DNA of 64,000 bases, taken from Acidobacteriota bacterium. GTDB taxonomy: Bacteria; Acidobacteriota; Blastocatellia; UBA7656. Where the stretch lies: contig JBBPIG010000015.1 of NCBI GenBank assembly GCA_038040445.1, positions 62,001-126,000 on the forward strand, given 5' to 3'. Numbering within the stretch: position 1 is the first letter of the stretch; every line of letters starts with the position of its first letter. Shown here one piece after another: positions 43,623 through 52,101 of the stretch. The notes beneath the pieces were generated by a model. The model did no database searches and had not been told where the DNA came from. It saw only the letters and a list, made by a program, of their open reading frames with translations. The position numbers were made by a program, and so were the translations under genes.

Positions 43623-44579
43623 ATGACCACCGACAAACTCATTCACGCGACGGCAGCCGACAATCAGCTCAGATGTGTGGCGGCGGTGACCACCCACCTG
43701 GTAGCCGAAGCCTGCCGCCGGCATCGCACTTCCCCCACTGCATCTGCTGCGCTCGGCCGCACGCTGACCGGCGCGTTGTTGTTGGGAAGCGGCGTAAAAG
43801 ATCTAGAAAAGCTCACGGTGCATTTCGATTGCGACGGTCCAATAAGCAGCATAGTCGCCCAGGCAGACCCCCTCGGCAATGTGCGCGGCTACGTCTCGAA
43901 TCCCGAAGCTGACGCGACCGCGATGAACGAACACGGCAAGCTTGACGTTCGGGCAGTGGTTGGCGGCGGAAAGCTCTACATCACCCGCGACGCCGGATTT
44001 GAGATCGGATTGATGAAGGAACCCTATCGAGGGATGGTGCCGATCGTATCGGGCGAGATCGGCGAGGACATCGCCTACTATCTGGCGAAATCTGAACAGG
44101 TAAATTCCGCTGTCAGCCTGGGCGTGTTGATGACAATCGATGGCGCCGAATTCAAACAACCCGGCCACGGATCAACCATATCCGCGACGACTGAGTTTTC
44201 ACTCCACAGCTTGCGAGTTGCAGCGGCGGGCGGGTTCATTATTCAGATGATGCCCAGCGGACACGAGGGACTTGCTGCTCATTTAGAGCGGAACATTGCG
44301 CGAGCACCTTATGCGACCGAACTGGTACGAGCCGGTTTGTCGCCCGTCGAAATGCTTGAAGCAGTGCTTGGAGACCTCGACCTGATGGTGCTCGAAGAGC
44401 ATGAGCCGCACTTCTATTGCCAATGCTCACGCGAGCGCGCGCTTCTAATCATCTCGGCGCTCGGCCGCGAAGAGGTCGAGGACATGCTCGAGAAAGACAA
44501 CGGCGCCGAATTAATATGCCACTTCTGCAACGAGGCTTATCAATTGAGCGCCGACGAGCTAACGAGGTTGTTGGCCTGA
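43623..44579 (+). CDS. hslO: Hsp33 redox chaperone
   Basis: A 318-residue protein. DKLIHATAADNQLRCVAAVT at the start, GRTLTGALLLGSGVKDLEKL, and the C-terminal zinc-redox site FYCQCSRERALLIISALGREEVEDMLEKD then CHFCNEAYQLS (CxC, CxxC). It is a holdase active under oxidative stress. Its start falls directly after the iterated repeat. Confidence 0.96.
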   Translation: MTTDKLIHATAADNQLRCVAAVTTHLVAEACRRHRTSPTASAALGRTLTGALLLGSGVKDLEKLTVHFDCDGPISSIVAQADPLGNVRGYVSNPEADATAMNEHGKLDVRAVVGGGKLYITRDAGFEIGLMKEPYRGMVPIVSGEIGEDIAYYLAKSEQVNSAVSLGVLMTIDGAEFKQPGHGSTISATTEFSLHSLRVAAAGGFIIQMMPSGHEGLAAHLERNIARAPYATELVRAGLSPVEMLEAVLGDLDLMVLEEHEPHFYCQCSRERALLIISALGREEVEDMLEKDNGAELICHFCNEAYQLSADELTRLLA

Positions 44580-44610
44580 GCAGCGACCGATCAGTCACCT
44601 GAAACAAAAT

Positions 44611-44646
44611 GCAAGGCGGATGCGACCGGTCAAGCATCCGCCTTGC
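44611..44646. terminator. Hairpin after hslO
   Basis: A perfect 13-bp stem, GCAAGGCGGATGC with its complement, and a 10-base loop. Flanks are AAACAAAAT on the left and GATTT on the right, so it may terminate in both directions, more convincingly on the minus strand where T follows. Confidence 0.7.
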
Positions 44647-44708
44647 GATTTACCCTGCCGTTAGAGAACCGTTTATTCGTCCTTCGAGACTCCCGTTAAG
44701 CCGAGGCG

Positions 44709-44858
44709 TCAAACTACACTTCGACGGCCGCTCAGCAGTTGGAAAAGCAGCACAATGACGGCGACGACTAACAGCAAGTGAATAAGCCCTCCGCCTATGC
44801 CACCGAGCAGACCCAGCAGCCACAGAATCATCAGCACTACTAAGATTGTCCAAAGCAT
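44709..44858 (-). CDS. Lmo0937-like small membrane protein
   Basis: A 49-residue hydrophobic protein. I start at the second ATG (44858), because GGGAGGAA ends about 8 nt upstream. The sequence MLWTILVVLMILWLLGLLGG then LIHLLLVVAVIVLLFQLLSG with basic RR ends is the lmo0937/DUF5670 pattern, two short helices. Function is not known; these often respond to stress. Confidence 0.85.
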   Translation of the reverse strand: MLWTILVVLMILWLLGLLGGIGGGLIHLLLVVAVIVLLFQLLSGRRSVV

Positions 44859-45177
44859 GATCATTTCCTCCCGTGTTATGTCAAAAGCATCGTTCCGATT
44901 GCCCGCGTTTTATGCTTTCGCGCTTCCACGGGCGCCCAAATCCGAACTCGATATACAGGGTTGGCAACTGTCATTCCACGCTTGGGAGCCTTAATTTGAA
45001 CCGAAACGGGCGTTGGAGCGATCGAACAGCTAAGGGTTTAGTACAGCCCCGTACCGCAATACTACAGCTAAAGAGAAGGCGCTCCCCCGCAGTCAGACTG
45101 AAGAACGTCGAACAGTTATCTGGATCGAGCTTGCGATGAATGAGACGGAGGGCGCTTGACGCGCTGAGGGGGTAGTC

Positions 45178-45915
45178 TCAGAATTCTCTTAGTAGGCGGC
45201 CGATTCGGCGTTGAAGGTTTCGATAGATCAGGTCTATCGGTTCAGTCGCGTCGATGACCTCGAAACCGTACTCATCGATCATCGAGTCGAACACCGAAAG
45301 CATCCTGGTCTGATACTCGGCAAAGCTATCGAACAAATCATCCCCAAGATGGATGTCCATTCCGGATTCCCAATAGTCGAACCCGCCCGGACTGCTCAAT
45401 ACCCGCGGGATCAAGCCGCCGACGTTCGAGCGCAGATAGAAAACTGCGTCAGGCTTTAGCGCCAGCCCGTAACACGCTTTGATCCAGCTCGCCTCCAGAC
45501 CCCGGACGATTGAGCGCGCGATCAATGAATAGATGTAGCGATCCGTCAGGACTATGAAGCCGGCCCGCAGCGCCGGAATCATCTCGTTCTCGAGCCGATC
45601 GGCAAAATCGGTTGCATAGAAAAGCGTCAGCGATATTGGACCGAGCGTGATCCCAGCCTTGGCCTGTTTGATTCCTTTGCCCGCGAGAGCCGATCGGGTC
45701 ATACCGGTGTCAAGCACCGCATGGCCGTTGGATTCTAACCATGGCTTGAGCATGGACACCTGAGTCGAACGCCCAACTCCGTCCGGGCCTTCGATCACGA
45801 TCAACCTGCCGCGAAGTTCCTCCAGCTCGACGCCCGGCAGGCCCTCACCGTAGAATTCGAACGCGTGGTTGTTAGATCGATTCTCCAAGCTCGGTTTAGT
45901 TCTCCCAGGAATCAA
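45178..45915 (-). CDS. Thymidylate-kinase-like P-loop protein, second of a tandem pair
   Basis: A 245-residue protein. P-loop EGPDGVGRSTQVSML, DRYIYSLIARSIVRGLEAS and LRSNVGGLIPRVLS. It starts with TTG 45915 in the track-length form, overlapping the upstream paralogue by 20 bp; other starts such as the TTG at codon 10 are possible. Its closest visible relative is the neighbour at 45896-46612. The LID region is not canonical, so its nucleotide substrate is open. Confidence 0.8.
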   Translation of the reverse strand: MIPGRTKPSLENRSNNHAFEFYGEGLPGVELEELRGRLIVIEGPDGVGRSTQVSMLKPWLESNGHAVLDTGMTRSALAGKGIKQAKAGITLGPISLTLFYATDFADRLENEMIPALRAGFIVLTDRYIYSLIARSIVRGLEASWIKACYGLALKPDAVFYLRSNVGGLIPRVLSSPGGFDYWESGMDIHLGDDLFDSFAEYQTRMLSVFDSMIDEYGFEVIDATEPIDLIYRNLQRRIGRLLREF

Positions 45916-46612
45916 GATTTGACGCCGAGAGCGCGTGCATTGGGCGCTTGGGCACGTCGATAAGCTCGCGCTCGACGATAGCGCGCACCTCGTTTTGCTG
46001 TTCTTCGATCGACCGGGTAGCGTCTATGACCCGCAGCCCGAATTCGTCCACCATCCCTTCATACTTGCGGCTGATCAGCCCCTGGAACAGCTCGAAGCTC
46101 TCCTCCAGGTCGTCGCTCAACCCCAGGTCCATTCCGGCTTCGTAGTACTTGAGCCCGGCACGCGCGCTCAGTATTCGTTTGAGCGAAACGTCGAGCGGCA
46201 CGCGGAAATAGAAAGCGATCGTAGGCTTGACGGCGAACTTATAAAGCTCGAGCACCCAACGCGGACTGACGCCGCGGGCGGTGTCGCGCGCGAATGCGGT
46301 ATAGATGTAGCGGTCCGCCAGTACTATGGCTCCGGCCTTGAGGGGCGGAATGATGTGGCGCTCAATGCGATCCGCAAGGTCGGTCGCGTGAAGAAGCGAG
46401 AAGGTTGAAGGCGTCAGCATCTGCTTTTTCTTGCCGCGGCGGGTCGTCTCCTTGACCAGCGGAGAGGAGTTCCACTCGCTGAAGAACACCATGTATCCTT
46501 CGCGCTTGAGCCATTGTTGGAGCAAGCTTAACTGGGTGGATTTTCCTGAACCGTCAATTCCCTCGACGATGAATAGCTTGCCGGGAAACTGGTGGTCGCC
46601 GTACATTTGCAT
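45896..46612 (-). CDS. Thymidylate-kinase-like P-loop protein, first of a tandem pair
   Basis: A 238-residue protein. P-loop VEGIDGSGKSTQLSLLQQWLK, the DRY motif in VLADRYIYTAFARDTARGVS, then KPTIAFYFRVPLDVSLKRI and YYEAGMDLGLSDDLEESFELFQGLI. It is like dTMP kinase but with an inserted basic KETTRRGKKKQM region. It is followed by its paralogue in a 20-bp overlap, so the two are probably made together, perhaps as a heteromer. Confidence 0.85.
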   Translation of the reverse strand: MQMYGDHQFPGKLFIVEGIDGSGKSTQLSLLQQWLKREGYMVFFSEWNSSPLVKETTRRGKKKQMLTPSTFSLLHATDLADRIERHIIPPLKAGAIVLADRYIYTAFARDTARGVSPRWVLELYKFAVKPTIAFYFRVPLDVSLKRILSARAGLKYYEAGMDLGLSDDLEESFELFQGLISRKYEGMVDEFGLRVIDATRSIEEQQNEVRAIVERELIDVPKRPMHALSASNLDSWEN

Positions 46613-47251
46613 CGGGTAAGAGTATAAACAAATGGCTGCAGCGACGCCACTGCTGCTCCGAAGGGTGTTGCTCCGAAGGGGAAGTCTCCTATGGCATTGA
46701 ACGGGGATAAGTCTGCTGAGGAGTTAGTTCTCTCATATTGATTGTGTCACGGCCATAAAACCTCCTTGTTCACAACTTCGGATCTCACAACCGAGGGTTA
46801 AGGGGGCCTAATCTAGAAGTCCCCTCAACTCATTCTTTCTCTCGGTGGTATGAGGCCGCTCGCTACAAGGCTAAGGCTACTTGGCCTGGAATCTCAAGCA
46901 CCTCGGATTTTGATTGACAAAGAACGGCGGTTGGGACTACATTTGCGCGGCTCAACCACTGAGTGCAAGATGACATTGCTGGGTGGGCTCAGGTGCTTCC
47001 CGTTCCGACCCTTGAGGCTAAGACCTTCAGGCGAGTCGTCGTCTCGATCAAAAGAACGAGTTACCAGGCGCTCGGTTGCTTAGTTGGAGCGGCGCTGGAG
47101 TTCGGCTAACGAATGGCTGATCGAGGTAATGAGTTAAAAGGACTTAGTCGCCAGTCTGGTCGCTAAGGAGGCGGTCGCGGGCAGGCATCCCACGGTTAGT
47201 GTCCTACCAAGATGCGGAACCTCCTAACTAAGGACATTCGGAGAAACCAAA
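46613..47251. other. Long intergenic region before the asparaginase operon
   Basis: About 640 bp with no persuasive gene; a 77-codon frame at 46850-47083 has no motif and is likely chance. The base composition becomes less GC-rich here and stays so to about 53.7 kb, which marks the left edge of the putative acquired block. It should hold the operon promoter. Confidence 0.5.
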
Positions 47252-48331
47252 GTGACAGACGACAACTTGAATCAACAAATTGAGGAATTCTGGTGGGCCT
47301 TCATCGGCAACGACCTTGATCGAGCCGCCCGTATAGTCAACGACTTGATCGTTCATACAATGGTTTCCCTTTTTGAAAGAACAAGAGATCAACTGCAGGA
47401 TCCCAGTCGACAGGGTTTTGACGACCGAGCGTCGCGAATTCTGGGAGGCACGCCTGTATCTCTGATAGATCTAGCAAGGCTCGCAATATTGTTCAACGAG
47501 TTACAGGTGTTCGACATTGCGGCTGGCCATGAATCCGTGCGGAAACGTCTAAGGGTTTATGAACTCTCCCGATTGTCGGTCCTAGCTGCGGGTACACTGG
47601 CTTCAGACACTGAAGATGTACTCCGCCGAAAAGACATCGGCACGCTCAGCGAGTTTTTGTCGGCACTTCTCGATTTTGAACCCGGGATGCCCTATAACAC
47701 TAGTCTAGATGACACAAGCTTAGATCAGAAGAGATTTACTATAGACCTAAGCACCGGCATAATGAAGAACCCCGCCGATCTATCCAGGAACGTCTCGTTC
47801 AAAGCAGCAACCTTTGGAGCGATGCTGGGCCACATCTGCTCTCAAGTGGCGAACAACTTTCGTCCCGATCTTATCACTCCCAATCCAACGGAGGATATTC
47901 ACCAGATAAGGGAAAGGATGAAACAAGAGATGGATGCGATTCTCTTCAGGTCTGGATTCAATGCAGGTGCGAACTTCGGAACGGAGTTGTCAGAGGCACT
48001 CTCAAACAAGACGCCTGAAATGCCGCTCAGTGAGAGAATAGACAAGTGGTGTTCCTTCGACACCAGCGTTGGTTGGGGGAAGTTCGAGAACCATCTAACG
48101 ATCAACGAGATTGCGCAAAAGGCAACGGGGAAAATAGTGCTGAAATCGAATTTTCTTATTGCTGAAAAGGACTACAACGATTTCAACATCTGCGGCTTGA
48201 TGAAGGGATATGTTGCGGGAGTGCTGAAGCAGTTAGCTGGGTTCGCGATAGAGATTAGACACGACAAGTATCGTAGCGATTGCGCCCAGTTCAACCCTGA
48301 GAAGCAGTCATGCGATTTCGTCGCTCTCTGA
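47252..48331 (+). CDS. V4R-like domain protein, first gene of the asparaginase operon
   Basis: A 359-residue protein starting with GTG behind GGAGAAA. Residues 1 to about 220 are helical with no family recognised. Residues 225-359 look like a V4R (4-vinyl reductase) ligand-binding domain: FRSGFNAGANFGTEL, VGWGKFENHLTI, a strand KIVLKSNFLIAE, GYVAGVLKQLAG, and C344/C354 with CDF near the end. V4R domains bind small hydrophobic molecules or metals in regulators such as XylR/DmpR. The next gene begins 45 bp after the stop. A sensor role is inferred. Confidence 0.7.
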   Translation: MTDDNLNQQIEEFWWAFIGNDLDRAARIVNDLIVHTMVSLFERTRDQLQDPSRQGFDDRASRILGGTPVSLIDLARLAILFNELQVFDIAAGHESVRKRLRVYELSRLSVLAAGTLASDTEDVLRRKDIGTLSEFLSALLDFEPGMPYNTSLDDTSLDQKRFTIDLSTGIMKNPADLSRNVSFKAATFGAMLGHICSQVANNFRPDLITPNPTEDIHQIRERMKQEMDAILFRSGFNAGANFGTELSEALSNKTPEMPLSERIDKWCSFDTSVGWGKFENHLTINEIAQKATGKIVLKSNFLIAEKDYNDFNICGLMKGYVAGVLKQLAGFAIEIRHDKYRSDCAQFNPEKQSCDFVAL

Positions 48332-48376
48332 CAATGCGTGACGAGAAATCTGTACGACGCCGGAGGAGACAAGGCT

Positions 48377-49855
48377 ATGAGCGCAAGCAAGGAAAACCGA
48401 GTACTGATCATAAACACGGGCGGGACGATAGCGATGGTGCATGAGGACAATAACCCCTTGAACCCGCTTAAGCCGGGTAAGTGGGACGAAATCACCAAGA
48501 ACTATCCAGTGCTGAAACAGTTGAAAGAAAAAAACATTGAGACAGACATTCATACATTCGACCCTCTGTTGGACTCCTCGAACATATCACACGAGAACTG
48601 GAAGCAGATGGCGGAAGTGATCAGCAGCAACTACGATCAATTCACTGGGTTCGTGATACTGCACGGCACCGACACGATGTGCTACACAGCCTCAGCACTT
48701 TCGTTCATGCTAGAGCACTTAAGTAAGCCAGTTATTCTGACTGGCTCGCAGCTCCCGCTCGCCGTCCCCAGAAGCGACGCTTTGGAGAACTTTGTCACCG
48801 CTCTCAGCATCGCTGCTGGAGTCGATGTAAACGATGGCTCAACAATCCCACTCGTTCCCGAGGTATGCATATACTTCCGCGGAAAGCTATTGCGCGGCAA
48901 CCGCGCACGGAAGCTTAGCTCAAGTGCCTATAGCGGTTTTGAGTCTCCGAACTATCCCCCTCTTGGAACCGTTGGCGAGCACATCGAACTTGATACGAGG
49001 CTGATCCGGACACCTGGGCCAGAGCAGTTATTTGCCAATACTGAATTCGTCACTCAGGTAATGGCGCTCGACATTTTCCCGAGTCTGGATCCGGAAATCG
49101 TCGTAAGAGTTGCCACTGAATCGGCGAGCGGCAAGAAAATTAGGGCCCTCATTCTGAAGACCTACGGGACCGGAAATGCGCCAAGCAACGAAGACTTTCT
49201 CCGTGCGATCGAACAGATAGTGAACGCGGGTCTTCTCGTTGTTGACGTCACTCAATGCCCTCAAGGAATGGTTGAAATCGGACAATACGAAGCTAGCGTT
49301 CCGCTCTTGGAAAGGGGCGTCATTAGCGGTCTGGACATGACTCCGGAGTCTGCTCTGTGCAAGCTCATGTGGCTTCTTGGAATGGGCTGGGACCTCGACC
49401 AGGTTCGAAAGCAGATGCAGTTGGATCAGCGTGGGGAGCAAAGCCTAAATATCTTTGAAATAGACTACGGCCCGGGAAGTGCCAGCCCTGTGTTTTCTAG
49501 CCAACAGGTTATCCCTGGAGAGGTCGAGTTTGAGAAGCTTGAAGTCGCGATATTACGTCTGCAGGGAACGAGCTTACTGACCGAGGACAAGGGAGATCGG
49601 AGACTCAGCCTGAGGGTGTATGTCAACTACCAGAATCTTCAAGAGAGCAGCGGCACGGAGATAATTCAATATGCAGGTACATGCGAAAAGACAATCGAGA
49701 CAACAGGACAAAAGGCCAGCCTTTTTCTTGACGTGACGAGTTCCGTTAGAAAGTTCTTCACAAAGGGCAAGCCGGGCAGGATCGGCCTAGTAACGAATGG
49801 CTCGTCGGGGGCGGAGTGGGAAAAACTCAATCTGGCATTATACGTGAAGGCTTGA
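48377..49855 (+). CDS. Type I-like asparaginase with extra C-terminal beta domain
   Basis: A 492-residue protein. ATG 48377 follows GGAGGAGACAAGGCT. The asparaginase core (1-350) shows LIINTGGTIAMV (first Thr nucleophile), GFVILHGTDTMCYTASALSF, KPVILTGSQLPL and KTYGTGNAPSNEDFL. It lacks a signal peptide, so it is cytoplasmic. Residues about 358-492 form a beta-rich extra domain (EKLEVAILRLQG, SLRVYVNYQNLQESSG, FLDVTSSVRKFFTKGKPG); its pattern is a little like the C-terminal domain of tyrosinases, which is tentative. Reaction: asparagine to aspartate plus ammonia. Confidence 0.88.
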   Translation: MSASKENRVLIINTGGTIAMVHEDNNPLNPLKPGKWDEITKNYPVLKQLKEKNIETDIHTFDPLLDSSNISHENWKQMAEVISSNYDQFTGFVILHGTDTMCYTASALSFMLEHLSKPVILTGSQLPLAVPRSDALENFVTALSIAAGVDVNDGSTIPLVPEVCIYFRGKLLRGNRARKLSSSAYSGFESPNYPPLGTVGEHIELDTRLIRTPGPEQLFANTEFVTQVMALDIFPSLDPEIVVRVATESASGKKIRALILKTYGTGNAPSNEDFLRAIEQIVNAGLLVVDVTQCPQGMVEIGQYEASVPLLERGVISGLDMTPESALCKLMWLLGMGWDLDQVRKQMQLDQRGEQSLNIFEIDYGPGSASPVFSSQQVIPGEVEFEKLEVAILRLQGTSLLTEDKGDRRLSLRVYVNYQNLQESSGTEIIQYAGTCEKTIETTGQKASLFLDVTSSVRKFFTKGKPGRIGLVTNGSSGAEWEKLNLALYVKA

Positions 49856-49868
49856 TAGGCTGGTCGCC

Positions 49869-50954
49869 ATGGATCGAGTATGCGTGATTTATACAGGCGG
49901 CACCATAGGGATGAAAGAGGTAAATGGTGTCCTACGGCCTCCAGATTCGGCTGATGAATTCCTCGAGATGGCACCGGAACTGCAGTCATTCGTTGAAGTC
50001 GAGCTTGTCCAACTCCTTCATAAGGACAGCACAAACATAACGCCTGGTGATTGGGTCGCAATGGCTAATGCCATTTACGAGCGGCGGAATGCCTTCAACG
50101 GGATAGTAGTGGCCCACGGCACAGATACTATGCACTTCTCGTCGTCTGCGGTGGCGTTCGCACTCGGTCTCGGCCTGGATTTTCCAGTTGTGTTTACTGG
50201 ATCTCAGACAATCCCATCCGTGCCTGGAGGAGATGCGCGCCGGAATCTCGTTAACGCGTGTCGAGTGGCATTGACCGATCTCGCGGAAGTAGTGATTAGC
50301 TTTGGGGATTACGTCTTTCGCGCATGCCGCGCCCAGAAGAAAGACGAGAAGAGGTTTGATGCTTTCGAATCCCCGGCATACTTTCCGATTGCGTATATTA
50401 CAGAGACCATCGACGTGCAGCCCATAGCCTTCACGAAATCCAAGAAGTCTTCAAAAGGAATTCAGCCATCAGACTTCCAGCCCTTCTACGAGTCTGGAAT
50501 ACTACAGATTGAACTTATTCCCGGTCTCGAACCCGAGCTTGTGTCGCCAATGTTAGAGGCAACCCTGTGCAAAGGGATCATTCTGAAGTCCTTCGGTGCG
50601 GGCAACGTCCCCGATGAACCTCTCTATTCGTTCATTCCATTAATAGAGGAAGCTGTGCATGAAAAAGGTATACCGGTGATAATTACGAGCCAGTTTCCAG
50701 CAAACTCAACGATGAACACTGCATATGAACCTGGAGTGAAGGCCAAAGACGCAGGCGCAATACCGACAGGAAACATGACAAGTGCGGCGGCGGCCACCAA
50801 GTTCAGGTGGGTGCTAGCGTTGGCAAATAGGCTGAAGTTGGACGGACACGAGAAAATCAAATACGTACGTAAAATGATGTCGCATGTGTTCATCGGTGAA
50901 ATGAGTGTTGGAGTTGATTCTATCGACGGACCTCCTTCGGTCCAAGATCGCTAG
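49869..50954 (+). CDS. Asparaginase, second copy
   Basis: A 361-residue protein starting 13 bp after the previous stop. CVIYTGGTIGMKEVNG, GIVVAHGTDTMHFSSSAVAFAL, PVVFTGSQTIPSVPGGDARRN and ILKSFGAGNVPDEPL are the active-site motifs. It is closer to standard L-asparaginase I length and has no extra domain. It is clearly divergent from the first copy, so the pair is not a recent duplication. Both are cytoplasmic. It may use asparagine, glutamine or an unusual amide. Confidence 0.9.
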   Translation: MDRVCVIYTGGTIGMKEVNGVLRPPDSADEFLEMAPELQSFVEVELVQLLHKDSTNITPGDWVAMANAIYERRNAFNGIVVAHGTDTMHFSSSAVAFALGLGLDFPVVFTGSQTIPSVPGGDARRNLVNACRVALTDLAEVVISFGDYVFRACRAQKKDEKRFDAFESPAYFPIAYITETIDVQPIAFTKSKKSSKGIQPSDFQPFYESGILQIELIPGLEPELVSPMLEATLCKGIILKSFGAGNVPDEPLYSFIPLIEEAVHEKGIPVIITSQFPANSTMNTAYEPGVKAKDAGAIPTGNMTSAAAATKFRWVLALANRLKLDGHEKIKYVRKMMSHVFIGEMSVGVDSIDGPPSVQDR

Positions 50955-50968
50955 CTGGCAGGCTTGGA

Positions 50969-51934
50969 ATGATCGATCTAGAGACGCTATTTGAGAAACA
51001 CAACCTAGACCGGGAGCGCTTCGACTGGGCTACGCACCATCTCAACGAGCTGAATGCGATCTGCGAAGACTACGAAGGTTTTCGGGAGAAACTTCATCCA
51101 CTCGCCAGCTATCTTGCCGACGTCTTGAGACAAGGAGGCGACAAAGTCCACTCAATTAGATTTCGATTGAAGGATCCAGAGCATCTGATCGTGAAGATCA
51201 TCAGAAAAGAAGATCGTGTTCCTATTGACAGGAGCAATTACAGAGTCAGAATCAAGGATCTAATTGGACTCCGCGCGTTGCACCTATTTAAGGAGGATTG
51301 GGTTTACATTGATGAGTATATCAGGGCTAAATGGAGGCTGGCGGAAAACCCCACTGCCAGCGTACGCAAGGGGGATCGCGAGGAGCTAATAGAGGATTTC
51401 AAGAAGGCTGGTTGTAAAATAAGGGAGCATAAGGCTGGATACCGCTCGGTTCACTACTTGATCCGGACGCAACTGGACAAAGAGACGCAGGTAGCGGAAA
51501 TCCAAGTTCGGACGATTTTTGAAGAAGGATGGAGCGAAATCGATCACCTAATTCGCTACCCAGACAATCTTACCACCGAACGGAATGAAGGATTGTTAGG
51601 CATTCTCAACAAGCATGCAGGAAGTGCAGATGACCTGGGTTCATTTATTAGGGATATCCAAGAAGAATACCTTGGAGATCGGCAGGTGCCCCGCTCGGGT
51701 CGAGCAACACAGATGCTAGCAAAACAGAGGAACGAGAGGGTTGATAGAATGAACATAGAGAAGAAAGAGAAGAGTTATATCAAGCAGGGCCTTGAGGATC
51801 TCGATAAATCTGCGCGTGAGGAATCTCTCCCTAAAGAATCGGCGGGAAAATTTAGTCAAGCAAACCCGCCCTCCCGCCACAGTCAGATGATCAAAGAGGT
51901 TTTCTTTGGCAGGGTTGATGACAGCAAGGACTAG
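50969..51934 (+). CDS. Synthetase-only RelA/SpoT-domain protein
   Basis: A 321-residue protein 14 bp after the second asparaginase. The nucleotidyltransferase core (about 35-215) shows DKVHSIRFRLKDPEHLIVKI, RIKDLIGLRALHLF, KAGYRSVHYLIRT and EIQVRTIFEEGWSEIDH. It has no HD hydrolase and no TGS/ACT domains. The C-terminal 100 residues are charged and helical. It could make (p)ppGpp or related alarmones, or, as some toxSAS proteins do, transfer pyrophosphate to tRNA. Which of these applies cannot be seen from sequence. Confidence 0.9.
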   Translation: MIDLETLFEKHNLDRERFDWATHHLNELNAICEDYEGFREKLHPLASYLADVLRQGGDKVHSIRFRLKDPEHLIVKIIRKEDRVPIDRSNYRVRIKDLIGLRALHLFKEDWVYIDEYIRAKWRLAENPTASVRKGDREELIEDFKKAGCKIREHKAGYRSVHYLIRTQLDKETQVAEIQVRTIFEEGWSEIDHLIRYPDNLTTERNEGLLGILNKHAGSADDLGSFIRDIQEEYLGDRQVPRSGRATQMLAKQRNERVDRMNIEKKEKSYIKQGLEDLDKSAREESLPKESAGKFSQANPPSRHSQMIKEVFFGRVDDSKD

Positions 51935-52101
51935 CCACGCAACCAGATGTCTGTGGATGAACCCTTGCAATCTGCGTGTGTCGTTGACAGGGAGCGGAGG
52001 AACTCGAGACATGGAGATCGGAATCCGACAGGGCGGAACCGTGTCTTGCGGCTCTGACTGAGTCAAGCGAGTCCTAGACTGCCGAAAGCACTAGCGGTCT
52101 T

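Noticed and set aside
46850-47083. 77-codon frame in the gap before the asparaginase operon
   Set aside because: No ribosome site, motif or neighbour logic.
47199-47225. TTAGTGTCCTACC, similar to the end of the palindromic element
   Set aside because: The match is about a dozen bases and lacks an opposite terminal repeat.
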